NCBI GenBank assembly: GCA_945890645.1
Contig: CAMDCV010000002.1
Coordinates: forward strand, 62,001-126,000
Source of the DNA: Akkermansia muciniphila
GTDB lineage: Bacteria > Verrucomicrobiota > Verrucomicrobiia > Verrucomicrobiales > Akkermansiaceae
Reading direction: 5' to 3'
DNA: 64,000 nucleotides
A program made the position numbers and the translations under genes. A model generated the notes under the pieces. The model did not search any database. It was not told the DNA's origin and saw only the letters and a program-made list of their open reading frames with translations. Every line of letters begins with the position of its first letter. Position 1 is the first letter of the stretch. Positions 54,932 to 62,281 of the stretch are shown here, one piece after another.

Positions 54932-55360
54932 TCACTTGGCACTTTGGTAATCCACCTCAAGGCCACCCTTAGAACTGTAGCAAACCCTGTTGCCATTTTT
55001 GTCCAAGTAGCAGCCCTTGATCGGCACCGCTCGCACCGCCTCCATCTGTTGAGGTGTGCATGAGGTCATCAATCCACCAAGAAGCGACCCCATGCACAGG
55101 ATTCCCAACAGCAGTCCAGGAAACGTTGATCCCTTGTCTGACTTAGACCCTTTGTCTTCATCATCATCCTCGGAAAATAAAACCACACCATCACGCGTGA
55201 TCAGCCGCATCAGCACACCGATGCCAGTCACCACCTGCAGCACCCAGGCATTGCCGCCCGCACCGCCGATGTATTCCTTCACCGCCGGGAAGAACCCCGC
55301 AAGGAACATGATCACCATCACCCATACCGTCTTGCTCTTCAAAATGTGTTTGTCATTCAT
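54932..55360 (-). CDS. Holin-like phage membrane protein
   Basis: 142 residues from the ATG at 55360 (MNDKHILKSKTVWVMVIMF). Two hydrophobic segments, about 11-30 (TVWVMVIMFLAGFFPAVKEY) and about 85-105 (FPGLLLGILCMGSLLGGLM), flank an acidic linker (SEDDDEDKGSKSDKG). The second segment ends in MTSC, which looks like a lipobox inside the protein. Just upstream of the endolysin, so a role in membrane permeabilisation is likely. A longer upstream start is unlikely. Confidence 0.55.
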   Translation of the reverse strand: MNDKHILKSKTVWVMVIMFLAGFFPAVKEYIGGAGGNAWVLQVVTGIGVLMRLITRDGVVLFSEDDDEDKGSKSDKGSTFPGLLLGILCMGSLLGGLMTSCTPQQMEAVRAVPIKGCYLDKNGNRVCYSSKGGLEVDYQSAK

Positions 55361-55433
55361 AACGAGCGCAGCATGCACCACGCCACCGCCCCCGCATCAC
55401 GGTCGCCCATGGTCAAGAATAGTGCCAAGTCAT

Positions 55434-55448
55434 CAGTGAGCAGTGATC
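55434..55448. repeat. GTGAGCAGTGATC repeat in the divergent lysis/early spacer
   Basis: CAGTGAGCAGTGATC in the spacer between the divergent holin and HTH genes. Matches the dispersed repeat of 26883 and 54110. Confidence 0.65.
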
Positions 55449-55494
55449 CGGGAAGAATTTTTTCAGCAAGTCAAAACTCTGATACACTGCCCAC

Positions 55495-55920
55495 ATGTCC
55501 ACCACATCCGCCCTCCGCATCGTCACGCACCCCGAGCTTGATCTAGGCCTACCACCTGCACCGCGCAAGTTCGTCTGCCCCGCCTCGCCAAAGGACCAGA
55601 CAGTCCTTCGCACCTCAAAAGGCGTAGAGAAAAAACGCTTCGTGCAAATGCAAGATGCCTGCCAAATCATGGGCGGCTGCGATGCCGCCGTCATGCGCGG
55701 CATCATCCGCACCGGCCTCATCTACGCATTCCAGGCCACAGCCCGCCCCGATAGCTGGTACAAGATCGATAGCGTCGGCATCTACCTCTACCGCGAGAAC
55801 CAACGCCGCCGCACCATCGGCCAGCCCCCCACCCAACAATGGCTCGACTACTGCGAGCACATGAAACAACTCAACCGCCCCGAGCCAACAGTCATGGGTC
55901 CACCCCCATGCCCCCAATAA
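55495..55920 (+). CDS. Putative DNA-binding (HTH_17-like) phage protein
   Basis: 141 residues. FVQMQDACQIMGGCDAAVMRGIIRTGLIYAFQATARPDSWYKIDSVGIYLYREN (about 50-102) resembles an excisionase-type MerR helix with wing. The ends are Pro-rich and disordered. It is the first plus-strand gene to the right of the lysis cassette and is followed by a good terminator, so it forms a single transcription unit. It could be the late-gene activator or a regulator of the divergent structural operon; both are inference. Confidence 0.5.
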   Translation: MSTTSALRIVTHPELDLGLPPAPRKFVCPASPKDQTVLRTSKGVEKKRFVQMQDACQIMGGCDAAVMRGIIRTGLIYAFQATARPDSWYKIDSVGIYLYRENQRRRTIGQPPTQQWLDYCEHMKQLNRPEPTVMGPPPCPQ

Positions 55921-55926
55921 GGAGAA

Positions 55927-55941
55927 GGGGATTGCATCCCC
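55927..55941. terminator. Hairpin after the HTH gene
   Basis: GGGGAT, loop TGC, ATCCCC: a perfect 6-bp stem 6 bases after the stop codon. It precedes a stronger terminator at 55961 and may add to it. Confidence 0.4.
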
Positions 55942-55960
55942 TTAATTCACACCAACAAAA

Positions 55961-55988
55961 AAGCCCCGGCAAACGCCGAGGCTTTCTT
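55961..55988. terminator. Bidirectional rho-independent terminator
   Basis: AAGCCCCGGC, loop AAAC, GCCGAGGCTT followed by TCTTGTTTT; on the other strand the stem is followed by T-runs as well. It lies between the convergent genes ending at 55920 and 56007, so it can end both. Confidence 0.8.
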
Positions 55989-56006
55989 GTTTTAAATGTC
56001 ATGCTT

Positions 56007-56501
56007 TTACTTCAAATCATATTCACAATTTTTCATCACTTCCAAATAGGCAGCGTGCAGAGCTGCCGATTCAGGAGACATTCTACCTCGTCTGTAGGCA
56101 TGCCAAGAATCCATCAACTGCGAATTCCATGCACGCATCTGATCTTGAAATTTAAACGTAGCTTTCGCGTCCTTCATCATTGCTTGTTTTTCTAAGGGGG
56201 CCAAGTCGCCCTCCATCTTTTTAACCTTAGCTTTTGCGTCTTGCAATTTTTCTATCATCACTGCGATTTTACCAGGTTCTCTTGTCTCTTGGATGTCAGC
56301 TTCTAGCGTCATAACATCAATTTCTGCCCAGCCTAAATACTGATACAGCATCGCGAGATGATCCCAGTCCACTTGCTCGCTGCGCTCTTTTTCTATCTCT
56401 GGGGCCGGGCTAGCACTCGACGGTTTATTTTTACTCATGCCCACTAACACGGCAATCGAGACCAGAGCTATTCCAACCAGTGGGAGTAAGTATTTTTTCA
56501 T
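56007..56501 (-). CDS. Membrane-anchored coiled-coil phage protein
   Basis: 164 residues. An N-terminal signal anchor MKKYLLPLVGIALVSIAVLVGM is followed by a Ser/Pro-rich linker and a helical coil (IAVMIEKLQDAKAKVKKMEGDLAPLEKQAMMKD). It would face the periplasm. Possible roles are superinfection exclusion or a lysis accessory, but nothing here proves either. It and the next minus-strand gene form a small group between the terminator and the RHH switch, likely expressed in lysogeny. Confidence 0.5.
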   Translation of the reverse strand: MKKYLLPLVGIALVSIAVLVGMSKNKPSSASPAPEIEKERSEQVDWDHLAMLYQYLGWAEIDVMTLEADIQETREPGKIAVMIEKLQDAKAKVKKMEGDLAPLEKQAMMKDAKATFKFQDQMRAWNSQLMDSWHAYRRGRMSPESAALHAAYLEVMKNCEYDLK

Positions 56502-56581
56502 GACTGCGCCACGCTGCCCGATCTAACTCACTAGCACAATTCCAAAATGCCGTGGATTTTCTCAGCACAAATCCTGCACTT

Positions 56582-57025
56582 TCAAACCACCGCCCACTTG
56601 AGGAATTCCTTTATGATATCCTCTACAAAAACAACTCTCTGCTTGCCTTCTACTGCCGCCTTCGGGAATCGTTTTTTTCCCGTTCTTTTAACCGCCTCTG
56701 CCGTGAAAATTTTTGAATCCACAGCGAGCACGAAATCAAGCTGTGAGAGGTATTTATCTACGTGCAGAACGAATTCACAACGAAGGTATTTTTTGCCCGT
56801 GAAATTTTCCACCAGCTTTACATCTGACACTCGTGCGTCATAGCCCCAATGCCCCGATGCTTCTGCTGCTAGCATTAAATTCCTGCGCACCACAGCATCA
56901 AAAAACGCGCGGCATTCATTCAGCCACTTCTCCCTTTTGGCTACTTCCTGCTGCCATGCTTCATTGGCATTCTCTACCGCTACCACGCCCTGCATGATCG
57001 CATTTGTAAAAGGATTTGTCTTCAT
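56582..57025 (-). CDS. Hypothetical phage protein
   Basis: 147 residues, soluble, no clear domain. A helical N-terminus (NAIMQGVVAVENANEAWQQEVAKREKWLNECRAFFDAVV) and an alternating strand region (YLRCEFVLHVDKYLSQLDFVLAVDSKIFTAEAVKRTGKKRFP). Same strand as the membrane coil gene and the RHH gene around it, so possibly part of a lysogenic operon. Not recognised. Confidence 0.45.
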   Translation of the reverse strand: MKTNPFTNAIMQGVVAVENANEAWQQEVAKREKWLNECRAFFDAVVRRNLMLAAEASGHWGYDARVSDVKLVENFTGKKYLRCEFVLHVDKYLSQLDFVLAVDSKIFTAEAVKRTGKKRFPKAAVEGKQRVVFVEDIIKEFLKWAVV

Positions 57026-57096
57026 CAGTTCTTCATTGGTTATTCACTTGAGGTAACCAGTCCAAAGGGGGATGATATTATCACCGTGATCATCGG

Positions 57097-57387
57097 TCAT
57101 GCCTTCTTGCGTTTGCTCTTGTCAATTTTGTAAGCAGTCTCCTCGGCAGCAGCCACTAACGTAGGTTCGGCAGCTTTCACTTTGTGTGTCGGCTTCCCAC
57201 CACGCGAAAGCCCCTCTCTTTCAGGAGGCCGCGCGACGTCATCATTAAGCCCAAGCATTCTAACAATCGCCACGCGAATCCACGCACTACGCGAAAGCGC
57301 TCCTCTCTTTTGATCCATTTCAGCGATCAATTTTTCATCGAGCGCAAAGGACATGAGCACTTGTCCATCTGATCTTTTCTTAGCCAC
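57097..57387 (-). CDS. Ribbon-helix-helix-like regulator (minus-strand arm of the switch)
   Basis: 96 residues from the GTG at 57387 (MAKKRSDGQVLMSFALDEKLIAEMDQKRGALSRSAWIRVAIVRMLGL). The VLMSFALDEKLIAEMD strand-helix, then SRSAWIRVAIVRML, is the ribbon-helix-helix fold that binds operator DNA as a dimer. A basic tail (KVKAAEPTLVAAAEETAYKIDKSKRKKA) follows. It diverges from another RHH gene at 57481, with 93 bases between. A good repressor candidate for lysogeny. The upstream longer frame would run into the operator and is rejected. Confidence 0.65.
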   Translation of the reverse strand: MAKKRSDGQVLMSFALDEKLIAEMDQKRGALSRSAWIRVAIVRMLGLNDDVARPPEREGLSRGGKPTHKVKAAEPTLVAAAEETAYKIDKSKRKKA

Positions 57388-57480
57388 GCAGGGAACTCTG
57401 CAAAAAAAATTAGAAAAAGGCAAAATATTTCTTGCATACAGAATCATATTCAATCATATTCTGTTCACGCAACGCCAGCC
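57388..57480. promoter_or_regulatory. Operator-promoter region between two divergent RHH genes
   Basis: 93 bases, AT-rich. AATCATATTC occurs twice in tandem (57442-57451, 57452-57461), and the outer parts form an inverted repeat ACAGAAT ... ATTCTGT (57438-57444 and 57458-57464). For the plus strand TTGCAT at 57433 and TATTCT at 57457 give a promoter-like pair with an 18-base spacer, overlapping the repeats. This fits repressor control of early transcription. Confidence 0.6.
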
Positions 57481-57648
57481 ATGAAAAAAACAAAAGCTAA
57501 AACCAACTCTCCCACTACTCGCCTTATCAGCGTTTGGCTTCCGGCTGAAATCGCTCGCGAGTTGGATCAAACCGCCAAAGCCCGTGACCTGACCAAATCT
57601 CAGATCATCCGCAAAGCCATCAAAAACGAAATCAAACAACCCGCCTAA
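57481..57648 (+). CDS. CopG/ribbon-helix-helix regulator (plus-strand arm of the switch)
   Basis: 55 residues (MKKTKAKTNSPTTRLISVWLPAEIARELDQTAKARDLTKSQIIRKAIKNEIKQPA). The strand RLISVWLPAEIARELDQTA and helix KARDLTKSQIIRKAIKNE make a complete CopG-type ribbon-helix-helix. First gene of the plus-strand early operon. Opposed to the RHH gene at 57097-57387 across a repeat-bearing spacer, like the Cro/repressor arrangement. Small enough to be missed by routine gene callers. Confidence 0.65.
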   Translation: MKKTKAKTNSPTTRLISVWLPAEIARELDQTAKARDLTKSQIIRKAIKNEIKQPA

Positions 57649-57655
57649 TCCTCCC

Positions 57656-57844
57656 ATGCCCGCCAACCTCCAAGTCAACTACGCGGCGAAGCACGCTGCC
57701 GTCCTGAGCCTCATGGCCGAGCTACAGCAAGCCATCGAAGACATGCCCTGCCCCGATGATGACAAACTCACCTGGGCACACCACGGCGATCTCTGCCGCA
57801 CCGAAACCGACCTCGAAGAAATCCTCGAATACCTCAACTCCTAA
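57656..57844 (+). CDS. Small early phage protein
   Basis: 62 residues, acidic, helical (MPANLQVNYAAKHAAVLSLMAELQQAIEDMPCPDDDKLTWAHHGDL). It starts 7 bases after the RHH stop, in the same transcription unit. No domain recognised. Confidence 0.55.
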   Translation: MPANLQVNYAAKHAAVLSLMAELQQAIEDMPCPDDDKLTWAHHGDLCRTETDLEEILEYLNS

Positions 57845-57848
57845 CATC

Positions 57849-58013
57849 ATGAGCAAACTCAAACCAGACTTCATCCGCACAGCCCGCGCCTTCCGCCGCA
57901 TCACGGATCGCATGTTTAAGGACCTCGCCCAAGGCAAGCCCACACATCTCATCGTCACCCGCCGCGCCCGCCTCTACCGCGCCTACAAATCCCAAGTCAA
58001 AATCACAGCCTAA
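57849..58013 (+). CDS. Small basic early phage protein
   Basis: 54 residues (MSKLKPDFIRTARAFRRITDRMFKDLAQGKPTHLIVTRRARLYRAYKSQVKITA), strongly basic, 4 bases after the previous stop. Could bind DNA or RNA; no family recognised. Confidence 0.5.
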   Translation: MSKLKPDFIRTARAFRRITDRMFKDLAQGKPTHLIVTRRARLYRAYKSQVKITA

Positions 58014-58019
58014 CAGATT

Positions 58020-58376
58020 ATGAAAATCATCATCCCATTCCTGCTTGGTTTGCCGATTGGCCTCATGATGGGTAATTACTGGAATCGTCGCCAAACAGCT
58101 CTTCAAACAAAGCAGCGCTCTGATCTGCTCGCGTCTCTATTAGAGCTATCACGCGTCGTAACTCAAGAGACATCGCAGTCAACTGCTCACCTTCAGCAGC
58201 TTGCTCAGTCATCAGATCATCAATGGCTTCAGCTCCTGCAGCTCGCAAAAGAGGCGGCAACGCAGCCATCAATGCATTCCTCGTCGCCATCTGCATCTTC
58301 ATCAGAGAATCCACCACCCGCAGCATCTGTAACTGGTGATCTTCCACCACCCTTAGCCGCAGATGCAGCACCTTGA
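58020..58376 (+). CDS. Small membrane-anchored phage protein
   Basis: 118 residues. Hydrophobic start MKIIIPFLLGLPIGLMMGNYW, then a polar helix and a Ser/Pro/Ala-rich tail (SSSPSASSSENPPPAASVTGDLPPPLAADAAP). It keeps the 6-base operon spacing with the previous gene, which favours this strand. A plausible 110-residue frame also exists on the opposite strand (58063-58395), so the true coding strand is not certain. Confidence 0.45.
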   Translation: MKIIIPFLLGLPIGLMMGNYWNRRQTALQTKQRSDLLASLLELSRVVTQETSQSTAHLQQLAQSSDHQWLQLLQLAKEAATQPSMHSSSPSASSSENPPPAASVTGDLPPPLAADAAP

Positions 58377-58434
58377 TTTTATCACTCTCATTCATCCCCA
58401 CTATACTACCACCCTCGTCAACCACTGAATCACC

Positions 58435-58596
58435 ATGAACGAAATCCACTGGAATACCACCAAGCAGCAATGGGAATTGAATGGCCGCAAAACCACCTAC
58501 GCCGCTGCCCGCAAATACTGGGATCAAGAGCGCGGCCGCAAAGCCCGTTGGAGTGCCGCCGCCTACCAAGAAATGCAACGCATCGCTCTCAGCTAA
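58435..58596 (+). CDS. Small early phage protein
   Basis: 53 residues (MNEIHWNTTKQQWELNGRKTTYAAARKYWDQERGRKARWSAAAYQEM...), aromatic and basic, in the plus-strand early operon. The start and stop are well defined, but there is no family match; it is supported by position and the absence of an alternative gene in the gap. Confidence 0.45.
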   Translation: MNEIHWNTTKQQWELNGRKTTYAAARKYWDQERGRKARWSAAAYQEMQRIALS

Positions 58597-58619
58597 CCCT
58601 TCTTTCCCATTCATCCACC

Positions 58620-58653
58620 AATCCGTAAATCCGTAAAATCCGTCGTGAAAAAA
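58620..58653. repeat. AATCCGTAAATCCGT repeat, copy 2
   Basis: Second copy of the block at 54801. Its end contains the GTG at 58645 that is the best start of the DUF3102-like gene. Confidence 0.75.
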
Positions 58654-59430
58654 TCAACCGCACTCTTAACAACACCGTCCTCCGTAGCCTTGGCGAAGGA
58701 GGAGCAAATCCCCACCATCAACCGCCTCCACACCGAGGCCACAGGCCTAGCAGAGGAAGCCCGCGCCAAGGCAAACACCGCCACACAAATGGCCATCATC
58801 ATCGGCCTCAAGCTCGCAGCCCTCAAAGCCGCTACACCCCACGGCCAATGGGAAGCCCTATTCGCAGGCGGAATGAAACGGGTAAAGTCAAATGGGAACC
58901 ATGGTTCCCATTTGATCGACTTCGACCGCCGCACAGCATCCAAATACATCGCCGTCGCCACCGAGATCGTCAACCGCCGCCTCACGCCAGAGCAGGCACA
59001 GGCCCTGCAGCACATCGCCAGTGCCGCCACGCTCACCCCAGCGGATAGCAGCTTCCTAGAGGAAGTCACCCCCGCAGAAACCCTGCGACAGCTCTACCTA
59101 GAAATGGGCATCATCAAGCCCACCAAAAAAGAGCTTCACGCCATGACCCACCCTCTCAATGAAGAGCCGGAAGAGGAAGAAGAGGAAGAGACCCCACTCA
59201 CCCCCGCGCAGCGCATGGCACAAAAGCGCGACGAAGCCCGCGCCTACTGGTTCGGCACAGCCAAGCCCGACAGCATCGCCCCGAGCTTCCTTCTGGCCAT
59301 CCAGCAAGAGCTAAACCAGCCAGCGCAAGGCCGCCTCCACTACCTCTCCAAAGAAGACATCCACACCATGGATGACCTCGTCACCCAACTGCAAAAACGC
59401 CTCAAGAAACTCAAAACCGAAATCCAATGA
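58645..59430 (+). CDS. DUF3102-like (ParB/KorB-type) early phage protein
   Basis: 261 residues from a GTG at 58645. The core ARAKANTATQMAIIIGLKLAALKAATPHGQWEALFAGG (about 42-80), followed by FDRRTASKYIAVATEI (about 93-110), is the DUF3102 pattern, a protein related to plasmid and phage nucleoid/partition factors. The middle holds a glutamate run (EEPEEEEEEETP) and the end a coil. The first 20 or so residues (MKKSTALLTTPSSVALAKEEQ) are encoded by two short repeats also present elsewhere in the prophage, so the N-terminus may be a recent addition. Overlaps the next gene by 4 bp. Confidence 0.6.
   Translation: MKKSTALLTTPSSVALAKEEQIPTINRLHTEATGLAEEARAKANTATQMAIIIGLKLAALKAATPHGQWEALFAGGMKRVKSNGNHGSHLIDFDRRTASKYIAVATEIVNRRLTPEQAQALQHIASAATLTPADSSFLEEVTPAETLRQLYLEMGIIKPTKKELHAMTHPLNEEPEEEEEEETPLTPAQRMAQKRDEARAYWFGTAKPDSIAPSFLLAIQQELNQPAQGRLHYLSKEDIHTMDDLVTQLQKRLKKLKTEIQ
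58678..58703. repeat. TCCTCCGTAGCCTTGGCGAA-type repeat, copy 2
   Basis: 24 of 26 identical to 54906-54931, with perfect TCCTCC / GGAGGA ends. It lies inside the first 20 codons of the DUF3102-like gene. Confidence 0.75.
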
Positions 59431-59669
59431 CCCCACTAGAAAAACTCGGCCTCAGCTCAACACTAGAAGCTTCTCAGCTCATAGCCTCGCTGCATGACAT
59501 CACCGATGTTTTGACCGCCGCCATCCAGGGCGATGAAAGCATCATCCCCACCCAAGCTGCAGCATGGGACATCAGCATTGAAACGGCATCAGCCTCACAG
59601 CGTCTCGCCTACATCACAAAAAAACTCCGCAACCCACCAACATCACCCAGCGTCCCTAACCATTCCTAA
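59427..59669 (+). CDS. Small early phage protein
   Basis: 80 residues, coupled to the DUF3102-like gene (ATGA). MTPLEKLGLSSTLEASQLIASLHDITDVLTAAIQGDESIIPTQAAAWDISIETASASQRLAYITKKL is helical. No domain recognised. Confidence 0.5.
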   Translation: MTPLEKLGLSSTLEASQLIASLHDITDVLTAAIQGDESIIPTQAAAWDISIETASASQRLAYITKKLRNPPTSPSVPNHS

Positions 59670-59693
59670 TTCACCATTCACCATTCCACCACC

Positions 59694-60020
59694 ATGATCC
59701 CACCATCATTCATTCATCACCTGATTCGCACGACTCGCGTTCTACTCATCGGTTCCTGCCTAGCTGCCATCACATGCGCTGCCATCACCGCCGTCATGCT
59801 CTACGCCCTGTCTCAGAAAGTCACATGGGAATTCGCCTTCATCGCCGGATGCTCGCTAGTCCTTGCCGATGTTGCCCGCTGCAAAGCCCTACAACACTAC
59901 CGCAAACTCAGCTACTGGAAGTCCTGCCTCCACCACCTTAAAGCACAGCCAGCCCCATCAGAACATTCCGAACATTCCGAGCATTCCGTGCATTCCGTGG
60001 TGAAAAACTCAACCCACTGA
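59694..60020 (+). CDS. Small membrane protein with tandem-repeat tail
   Basis: 108 residues. Two membrane segments (VLLIGSCLAAITCAAITAVMLYAL and FAFIAGCSLVLADVARC) are followed by a basic helix and a C-terminus EHSEHSEHSVHSV made of 9-bp tandem repeats (about 59961-59996). The early operon location suggests an accessory phage function such as host membrane modification; not recognised. Confidence 0.5.
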   Translation: MIPPSFIHHLIRTTRVLLIGSCLAAITCAAITAVMLYALSQKVTWEFAFIAGCSLVLADVARCKALQHYRKLSYWKSCLHHLKAQPAPSEHSEHSEHSVHSVVKNSTH

Positions 60021-60068
60021 TCACTCAAACCTCGCGTCTCCAAGCTCGACACTCCCAGCTCCCTACCC

Positions 60069-60266
60069 ATGCTCTCCGATCTAACAAACGAAGAATTCGA
60101 ATACTGCCGCGCTGCCCTGGCACTCGCGCAGGCCATGGGTCTCGAAAAACCACCAGGGGAAATCAGCGCGCTCGCCCTAGCAGAATGGTACTGCACCAAC
60201 CCCAGCGATCTCAAAAACGAAGAACTCGCCGCCATAGAAAAACTTCGCAACTTGCTTCACGTATGA
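60069..60266 (+). CDS. Small early phage protein upstream of the transposase
   Basis: 65 residues, acidic and helical (MLSDLTNEEFEYCRAALALAQAMGLEKPPGEISALALAEWYCTNPSDLKNEELAAIEKLRNLLHV). Its stop overlaps the transposase start (ATGA), so the two are coupled. No family recognised. Confidence 0.5.
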   Translation: MLSDLTNEEFEYCRAALALAQAMGLEKPPGEISALALAEWYCTNPSDLKNEELAAIEKLRNLLHV

Positions 60267-62269
60267 ACACCGCACTCAATCGAAAAATCACCTTCGTTCC
60301 ACCTGCCGATGCAGGCGAATACGCCCAACTCTCCGCATGCGTAAAACAGAAAGCCGAGCAACTCTTCGAGATCGCTTGCGAAATTCGCAACTCCTCAAAC
60401 AAAGGTGCCCTCTACCTGAAACACGCCGCCGCACTCGGTGTCCACGTCAACACCATTGCCGGTCCCATTCGCAGATTCCTTAAAACCGGAGATTGGCGGC
60501 ACCTCATTGATCGCCGCCGCGAATCCGCGCTCTGGATCACCGACAAAAAGAAAGAACTGCCCAACGACTTCATTCAATTTTGGCGCGGCCTTGTGGAAGA
60601 CAACTCACGCTGCACAGCAGCCGCCTACGCCTCACTCATGGATCGCCTGCGCCTCTGGCGTCAAGGGGACATCACTGCCAAGATTCCAGGCTACCACACC
60701 CCGCCATCGAACGCACCTGGCTATCGCCACCCACACCAATGGTCAGAGCGCACCCTTCACCGCGCCAAGCCCAACGACACCGAACTCGCAGCCGCCCGCG
60801 AAGGACGCTACTCCGCCATGAAAACCATGCCTGCCATCTTCACCACCCGCAAAGGTGGATACTTCGGCATGGAGTTCCAGTTCGATGACATGTTCCACGA
60901 CTTCGAGTGCGTCCACGGCAAAGCCCTCTGCCGCCCGATGGAATACGCCGCTATCGAATTCTACAGCGGCTTCTATCTACCACCAGGCATCAAGCCCCGC
61001 GTCAAACGCGTCGATGCCGAGTCACGCCACGAATCATGGTCCGATCTCACCGAGCGCGAGTTCGCCATGTATGCCATCCACCTTTTCGCCAGCGTAGGAT
61101 ACAGCCCACGCGGCACCACCGCCCAGGCAGAGAAAGCCAAAGCCGTCTTCCGTGATGGCCTCGGTCAAAAACTCGTTAGATGGTCCAATGGTGCCATCAA
61201 GATCGCAAAGCCCGGCATGAGTGGCGATGCCGCCTACGCAGGTGGATGGCGCGAGCGTGCCAAAGGAAACCCGGATGCCAAAGCCCTCAAAGAAGGCATG
61301 GGGAAAATCATACACAACCGCCTCGCCGCTCTCCCTGGTCAACTCGGCAGCGATCCCTCCTCCATGCCATCCGGCACCCACGGCATGCAGCGCGATACGG
61401 AAATGATGCTCAAGCTCAGTGGCATCATCGGCTCGCCACTCCCCACCGCCCACCACCTTTGGGAAGATGTCGTTCAGCAAATCTACTACGCCTATGACAT
61501 GATCAATCGCCGCACCGAGCACGCCATAGAAGGATACGAAGAAGAAGGACTCATCATCCCCGAGTTTCATGCCGATCCTCACAATGACATCTGGATCAAC
61601 CTTTGCGAACTCGATCCCACACGCCGCGCCGCCATGGAAATCATTCGCGGCAGCATGCCCGACCTCTATCGCATCCGTCGCATGTCACCCTTCGAAGTTT
61701 ACCAGCGCGATAGCAGCCAACTCATCAGGCTCTGCCCCGAAGCCGAAGCCGATTGCCTCTATGATTACAACCGCCGCACCGAGAGCGTGAACAAAGGCGT
61801 CGTCGCATTCCGCGATGCAGAGCAAGGCATGGGAGAATTCCGCTACTTCGCCACCTACCAATCGCCCGATGGCTTCCGCCGCACTATCCACAACGGTGAA
61901 GAGGTCGATGTCGTCATAAACCCCTTCCGGCCAGAGCGCGCCTTCTACTACACCGCACGCGGCCAATACCTCGGCATCGCCGCTCGCGACTACGAGATCA
62001 CCCGTGGCGATGTAGAAGCCCGGAACAAACGCATCGGTCAGCGCGAGGCAGACTACAAGACCGCCGTCGCCGCCGTAGAGTTCCGCCACGGCCTCAAGAA
62101 AGAAGGCCACCTCAATGCCGCCACCACCGCACTCATCGATCATCTCAAAGGAGAATACGCCCCCAAGCCTAACAAGCACGGCGCACCCTCCATCCCCGAT
62201 CTCTACGAACACTCCTCTCTCCCCACCCCAGTCGCATCCACCGCGCCTAACCCTGCCGATCTCCTATAA
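60263..62269 (+). CDS. MuA-like DDE transposase
   Basis: 668 residues from the ATG at 60263 (MNTALNRKITF); a frame 26 codons longer overlaps the upstream gene and is rejected. After an N-terminal DNA-binding region comes the RNase H-like core. GGYFGMEFQFDDMFHDFECVHG (about 199-219) carries the probable first catalytic Asp. The second and third acids are not certain from reading alone. LWEDVVQQIYYAYDMINRRTEHAIEGYE near 395-425 is a likely place for the Glu. MuA-type enzymes join phage ends to target DNA for integration and replicative transposition. MuB-like gene follows 12 bases later. Confidence 0.8.
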   Translation: MNTALNRKITFVPPADAGEYAQLSACVKQKAEQLFEIACEIRNSSNKGALYLKHAAALGVHVNTIAGPIRRFLKTGDWRHLIDRRRESALWITDKKKELPNDFIQFWRGLVEDNSRCTAAAYASLMDRLRLWRQGDITAKIPGYHTPPSNAPGYRHPHQWSERTLHRAKPNDTELAAAREGRYSAMKTMPAIFTTRKGGYFGMEFQFDDMFHDFECVHGKALCRPMEYAAIEFYSGFYLPPGIKPRVKRVDAESRHESWSDLTEREFAMYAIHLFASVGYSPRGTTAQAEKAKAVFRDGLGQKLVRWSNGAIKIAKPGMSGDAAYAGGWRERAKGNPDAKALKEGMGKIIHNRLAALPGQLGSDPSSMPSGTHGMQRDTEMMLKLSGIIGSPLPTAHHLWEDVVQQIYYAYDMINRRTEHAIEGYEEEGLIIPEFHADPHNDIWINLCELDPTRRAAMEIIRGSMPDLYRIRRMSPFEVYQRDSSQLIRLCPEAEADCLYDYNRRTESVNKGVVAFRDAEQGMGEFRYFATYQSPDGFRRTIHNGEEVDVVINPFRPERAFYYTARGQYLGIAARDYEITRGDVEARNKRIGQREADYKTAVAAVEFRHGLKKEGHLNAATTALIDHLKGEYAPKPNKHGAPSIPDLYEHSSLPTPVASTAPNPADLL

Positions 62270-62281
62270 CCAAGAACCACC

